Shown piece after piece: positions 38,330 through 41,468 of a stretch of 41,468 nt of DNA. Source of the DNA: Chloroflexota bacterium (lineage in GTDB: Bacteria > Chloroflexota > Limnocylindria > P2-11E); assembly GCA_005883775.1 (NCBI GenBank), contig VBEU01000056.1, positions 1 through 41,468 on the forward strand, read 5' to 3'. Positions within the stretch are counted from its first letter, which is position 1; the number at the start of each line of letters is the position of its first letter. The position numbers and the translations under genes are program-made. Under the pieces are notes generated by a model. The model was not told where the DNA came from and did no database searches. It was given only the letters and a program-made list of their open reading frames with translations.

Positions 38330-38860
38330 TTATGAGGCGAGCTGCCGCCCGAGTGCGACGAGCTTGGCATGCACGGATGAATCGATCAGATGGTCGCCGA
38401 CCTGGACTTTCGCGCCCGCGATCAGCGTCGGGTCGACGGCGAACGTCGCGCGAAGCTTCGTCCCGGACTCGCGCTCGAGACGGCTGACGAGCTCGCGGCG
38501 CGCCGGCTCGTCAAGCGCCACGGCTGTCGTGATGCGCGCCTTGGCGATCCCTTCACGCCGGTCGACGAGATCACCGAACGCGATGGCGATCTGTGGCACG
38601 AGGGCGATCCGATCGCTCTCGAGCAGAAGGATCAGAAGCGAGCGGACGATGTCGGGCTCATCGCCAAGCGCGGAGCTGAGCGCATCGACGCGCTGCTTCA
38701 TCGGAACGGACGGGTCGCGGAGTCCCGCGATGGTGAATCGGTCGAAGACCGGAGCGAGCCTTTCGAGCGACGCGCGAAAGTCGCCGACCGTGCGTTCGTC
38801 CGACCCGAGAGCAAGAAGCGCCTCCGCGTAGCGCCGCGCCGCGGATCCGGAGAGCGCCAA
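38330..38860 (-). CDS. atpH: F1 ATP synthase delta subunit
   Basis: [45 protein letters not shown]; operon position. Confidence 0.93.
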   Translation of the reverse strand: MALSGSAARRYAEALLALGSDERTVGDFRASLERLAPVFDRFTIAGLRDPSVPMKQRVDALSSALGDEPDIVRSLLILLLESDRIALVPQIAIAFGDLVDRREGIAKARITTAVALDEPARRELVSRLERESGTKLRATFAVDPTLIAGAKVQVGDHLIDSSVHAKLVALGRQLAS

Positions 38861-39397
38861 TTAGCCCTGTTCCACAAGGTTCGCGGCGGCTTCGTCGAGA
38901 GACTGCTCGATCAGGGCGCGATGCTGCTCGGCGTCGACCTCGCGGCCCAGCACGCGGCTCGCCGCGAGGACGACCATGCCCGCGAGCTCCGATCGGAGCT
39001 GCGCGAGCGCCTGGTCATGGAGCTGGTTCGCATCTTCGCGGCCGCGTTCGCGGATGCGATCGGCCTCGGTTTTCGCCTGCGTGCGAATATCGTCCGCCGC
39101 GACCTCGGCGGCCTGCGTCGTCCGCTCGGCGATCGCCTGCGCCTCTCGCCGGGCCTCCGCGAGGAGACGCTCGATCTCGGCCTTGAGCTTCTCGCGATCG
39201 GCCTTCGCCTGCTCGGCCAGCGCCAGACCCTCACGGATCCTGCTGGCGCGGGTCGCGAGCATCGTCGTGATCGGGCCCCACAGCAGTCGTCGCATGAAGT
39301 AGAGGAGCAAGAGGAAATTGACGACCGAGACCAGCACCCAGAACGGGTGCACGGTCGGTACGAAGACCTCTTCCTGGAATCCGGGGCTGAACAGCAC
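38861..39397 (-). CDS. atpF: Fo ATP synthase b subunit
   Basis: FWVLVSVVNFLLLLYFMRRLLWGPITTMLATRASRIREGLALAEQAKADREKLKAEIERLLAEARREAQAIAERT; GTG start. Confidence 0.95.
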   Translation of the reverse strand: MLFSPGFQEEVFVPTVHPFWVLVSVVNFLLLLYFMRRLLWGPITTMLATRASRIREGLALAEQAKADREKLKAEIERLLAEARREAQAIAERTTQAAEVAADDIRTQAKTEADRIRERGREDANQLHDQALAQLRSELAGMVVLAASRVLGREVDAEQHRALIEQSLDEAAANLVEQG

Positions 39398-39402
39398 TTA
39401 CA

Positions 39403-39422
39403 GCACCTCCGCCAGGAGGTGC
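39403..39422 (-). promoter_or_regulatory. Perfect hairpin in the atpE-atpF gap containing the atpF Shine-Dalgarno
   Basis: Minus strand GCACCTCC-TGGC-GGAGGTGC then TGTAA-GTG (atpF start); 8-bp stem, 4-nt loop. Confidence 0.7.
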
Positions 39423-39430
39423 ACGTATTG

Positions 39431-39447
39431 GTTCCGACGAGTGGAAC
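39431..39447. repeat. Second inverted repeat in atpE-atpF gap: GTTCC-gacgagt-GGAAC
   Basis: 5-bp perfect arms, 7-nt loop. Confidence 0.4.
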
Positions 39448-39459
39448 GAGACGGACCCA

Positions 39460-39687
39460 TTACGGGTGCGTCAGGAAGATGAGCAGGATCCCCACGACGA
39501 GCGAGAGCACGCCGAGCCCTTCGGCCAGGCCCGCACCGAGGATGAGGTTATTCCGAATGAGGGGCGCCGCATCCGGATTGCGGCCGATCGCCTCGGACGA
39601 CTTCGCTGTCGCGATGCCCAGACCGATACCCACCCCAAGGACCGCGAAGCCGACGGCGATGCCGGCGGCCAGCCAACCGAGATTCAT
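39460..39687 (-). CDS. atpE: Fo ATP synthase c subunit
   Basis: GVGIGLGIATAKSSEAIGRNPDAAPLIRNNLILGAGLAEGLGVLSLVVGILLIFL. Confidence 0.97.
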   Translation of the reverse strand: MNLGWLAAGIAVGFAVLGVGIGLGIATAKSSEAIGRNPDAAPLIRNNLILGAGLAEGLGVLSLVVGILLIFLTHP

Positions 39688-40613
39688 GCGTGCGATTCCT
39701 CCTTTGTCGTTGTCGCGTGGTTTTCGCCCGATTCGCCATGCGCTTCGTGGGATTCCGTCGCGAGGACGAAGTAGAGCAGCGTCAGTATCGAGAAGATGAC
39801 GGCTTGGAGCAGACCGATGAACATCTCGAACCCGGCGAACAGGAGAAGAACGGGAATCGCGACCACGTAGAGCACTGCGGCCATCACCACGAGCATCACC
39901 TCGCCGCCAAAGACATTTCCCCAGAGTCGCGCGGTGAGCGTCAGGATCCGGATGACCTCAGCGAGGAACTCGATGAAGCCAACGAATATCAGCAGCCCTC
40001 CCAGAAAGGGACCCTCCTTGAGCGATTCGAGGTTCAGCCAGCGCTTGAAGTAGCCTCGACCGAGCGTTCGAATGCCCTCTGCCTGATAGCCAACGAAGGC
40101 GACGATGGCGAGACCGAGCGTGATGTGGTAGTCGGCTGTGGGCGCATGCAACAGAGGGATCTGCCCGACGAGGGGCACCACGCTCAACCAGTTTGAAAGA
40201 AGGATGAAGAGAAAGAGCGTCCCAACCAGGGGGACGTACTTCGCCGCTGCTCGCCCGCCGGTGTCAACGACGAAGTCGTGAAGCGTTTGAACGGTGACTT
40301 CTAGGGCTCCCTGGAGTCCGCTGGGTACCAGCGTCAACCTTCGGGTGCCGACGAAGGAGAGGGCAATAAGGAGCGCCATAACGATCCACATCGTGAGGTG
40401 CGAGTTCGAGATCGAAAGGTCCTCACCAAATGGGTGGAAGAGGGGCTCGCCGGACAGCATGCGGAGAATCCGCTGGGGCGTGATGTCTGGCCAGGTGGGT
40501 AGTCCAAAGACGATCCAGCCGACGCCGACCATGACCAAGTCGATGGCGACTAGGCCCGCGAGAAGGGTCATGGGCGGAAGTGACATGAGCGACCTATCGA
40601 TCGTCCGCATCAA
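39684..40613 (-). CDS. atpB: Fo ATP synthase a subunit
   Basis: RILTLTARLWGNVFGGEVMLVVM; LLFAGFEMFIGLLQAVIFSILTLLYFVLATE; operon position. Confidence 0.96.
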   Translation of the reverse strand: MMRTIDRSLMSLPPMTLLAGLVAIDLVMVGVGWIVFGLPTWPDITPQRILRMLSGEPLFHPFGEDLSISNSHLTMWIVMALLIALSFVGTRRLTLVPSGLQGALEVTVQTLHDFVVDTGGRAAAKYVPLVGTLFLFILLSNWLSVVPLVGQIPLLHAPTADYHITLGLAIVAFVGYQAEGIRTLGRGYFKRWLNLESLKEGPFLGGLLIFVGFIEFLAEVIRILTLTARLWGNVFGGEVMLVVMAAVLYVVAIPVLLLFAGFEMFIGLLQAVIFSILTLLYFVLATESHEAHGESGENHATTTKEESHA

Positions 40614-40906
40614 CGATCTTCCTCATCCTCACCGCTCTCGCGGCGCCGCTCACGCTCTTGTATCTCGCTGTCCCAGCGCTGGCCTGCCGCCCGAGCCGAC
40701 TCTGTCGCCGTTCCCATTGGGCGCGAGAGGTAGTCGCGCAGCAAAGCGGCCATCGCGCCGGCGCCGACGATGAGGCCGAGGAGGATTCCGATCAGGAGTC
40801 CCCAGGGCTTGCTGCCGAGACGATCGTCGATCGCGTTGCCGCCGAACGTACCGGCAAGCAGAGGAACACCGATCGCCACTGCGACCTGCAGCCCCATCTT
40901 GAGCAC
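40610..40906 (-). CDS. AtpZ/AtpI-family small membrane protein
   Basis: GLQVAVAIGVPLLAGTFGGNAIDDRLGSKPWGLLIGILLGLIVGAGAMAALLR; immediately upstream of atpB with 4-bp overlap. Confidence 0.82.
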   Translation of the reverse strand: MLKMGLQVAVAIGVPLLAGTFGGNAIDDRLGSKPWGLLIGILLGLIVGAGAMAALLRDYLSRPMGTATESARAAGQRWDSEIQERERRRESGEDEEDR

Positions 40907-41068
40907 GTCACCAGTTGCGATACGTCACGCTCCGCCCAACGCCGCGATTTTCTGGATCCGACCTGGCCCAGGATCGCCGCGTTGCGAGCGCGCTCCACCC
41001 GGGGTTGCGGGGTGCGGCCAGGGGCACGGTCAGTTTAGCCGAGGAACTTCGGGTAGGCGAACCGAGCG

Positions 41069-41468
41069 CTAGAGCCAGCCGCGGCGCCGGAAGTACATCA
41101 CCAGGCCGACCGCGATCAGACCCGTGACCGCCATCGACACCCAGAACAGAGGGAGCGACCCGTACGGAATGAAGCTCCAGTTCTGGCCGAAGAAGCCGGT
41201 GACGACGGTGAGGACGAGAAGAACGGTGGCGATGCTGGTGAGGACCTTCATCACCTCGTTCAGCCGGTTCGAAGCGGCCGCGAGGTACGCGTCGATCACG
41301 TTCGAGGTGAGCTCGCGAAAGGTGTCGATCTCGTCGGTGACGCGAAGGATGTGGTCGTAGACGTCCTGAAAGTACGCGCGCTTCCCGATCTCGCGCAGCT
41401 CGCGGAGGTCGCCGCGGACGAGCACCTGCAGCACATCGCGCTCAGGGGCGATCGTCTTCCGCAGCTGC
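41069..41468 (-). CDS. corA: CorA-family divalent cation transporter, C-terminal part (runs off window end)
   Basis: IAPERDVLQVLVRGDL ... YFQDVYDHILRVTDEIDTFRELTSNVIDAYLAAASNRLNEVMKVLTSIATVLLVLTVVTGFFGQNW; frame open to 41468. Confidence 0.88.
   Translation of the reverse strand, partial: QLRKTIAPERDVLQVLVRGDLRELREIGKRAYFQDVYDHILRVTDEIDTFRELTSNVIDAYLAAASNRLNEVMKVLTSIATVLLVLTVVTGFFGQNWSFIPYGSLPLFWVSMAVTGLIAVGLVMYFRRRGWL

Noticed and set aside
38390-39799. 469-aa plus-strand ORF spanning atpH-atpE
   Set aside because: Antisense to conserved ATP synthase genes with no motif of its own.
40960-40985. CCTGGGCCAGG palindrome upstream of the ATP synthase operon as an operator
   Set aside because: Short GC-rich palindromes are common at this GC content and no partner regulator or repeated copy was seen.

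Overview
High-GC bacterial window of 41.5 kb with dense, mostly overlapping genes. The phylum cannot be fixed from sequence alone; Chloroflexota-like is a weak inference. From left to right: an Hsp70-like gene; a potassium-type locus (truncated KdpD-like sensor, KdpE-like regulator, two KimA-like APC permeases, UspA, two TrkA/RCK proteins); a continuing minus-strand operon (PrcB-domain protein, metallophosphoesterase, HisA-like TIM barrel, rsmG); a tethered cupredoxin; hpt; a SpoIID-GT87 composite ORF; a histidine kinase / response regulator / degenerate histidine kinase operon with a DinB gene; a membrane-glycosyltransferase, flippase, PHP, GT4 and WecG cluster ending at mreB; a ZIP transporter divergent from a DtxR-family regulator; a HicB-DinB fusion; an alpha/beta hydrolase; a NUDIX protein; a beta-propeller lipoprotein; a complete F1Fo ATP synthase operon (atpZ/I-B-E-F-H-A-G-D-C, minus strand); and a partial CorA. 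Main points for a second look: (1) the KdpDE-like / dual-APC / dual-RCK / UspA locus without kdpFABC, with four TTGA(G/C) repeats at 11/21/11-bp spacing ahead of the first permease; (2) an intact kinase and an apparent pseudokinase flanking one response regulator; (3) a perfect hairpin that sequesters the atpF Shine-Dalgarno; (4) a candidate AUU-initiated DtxR regulator with a DtxR-like box; (5) a recurring pattern of missing conserved blocks of roughly 20-30 codons (KdpD-like, second APC permease, MreB, possibly the SpoIID/GT87 junction), which could be assembly error or real decay and should be resolved before any biology is built on those genes.
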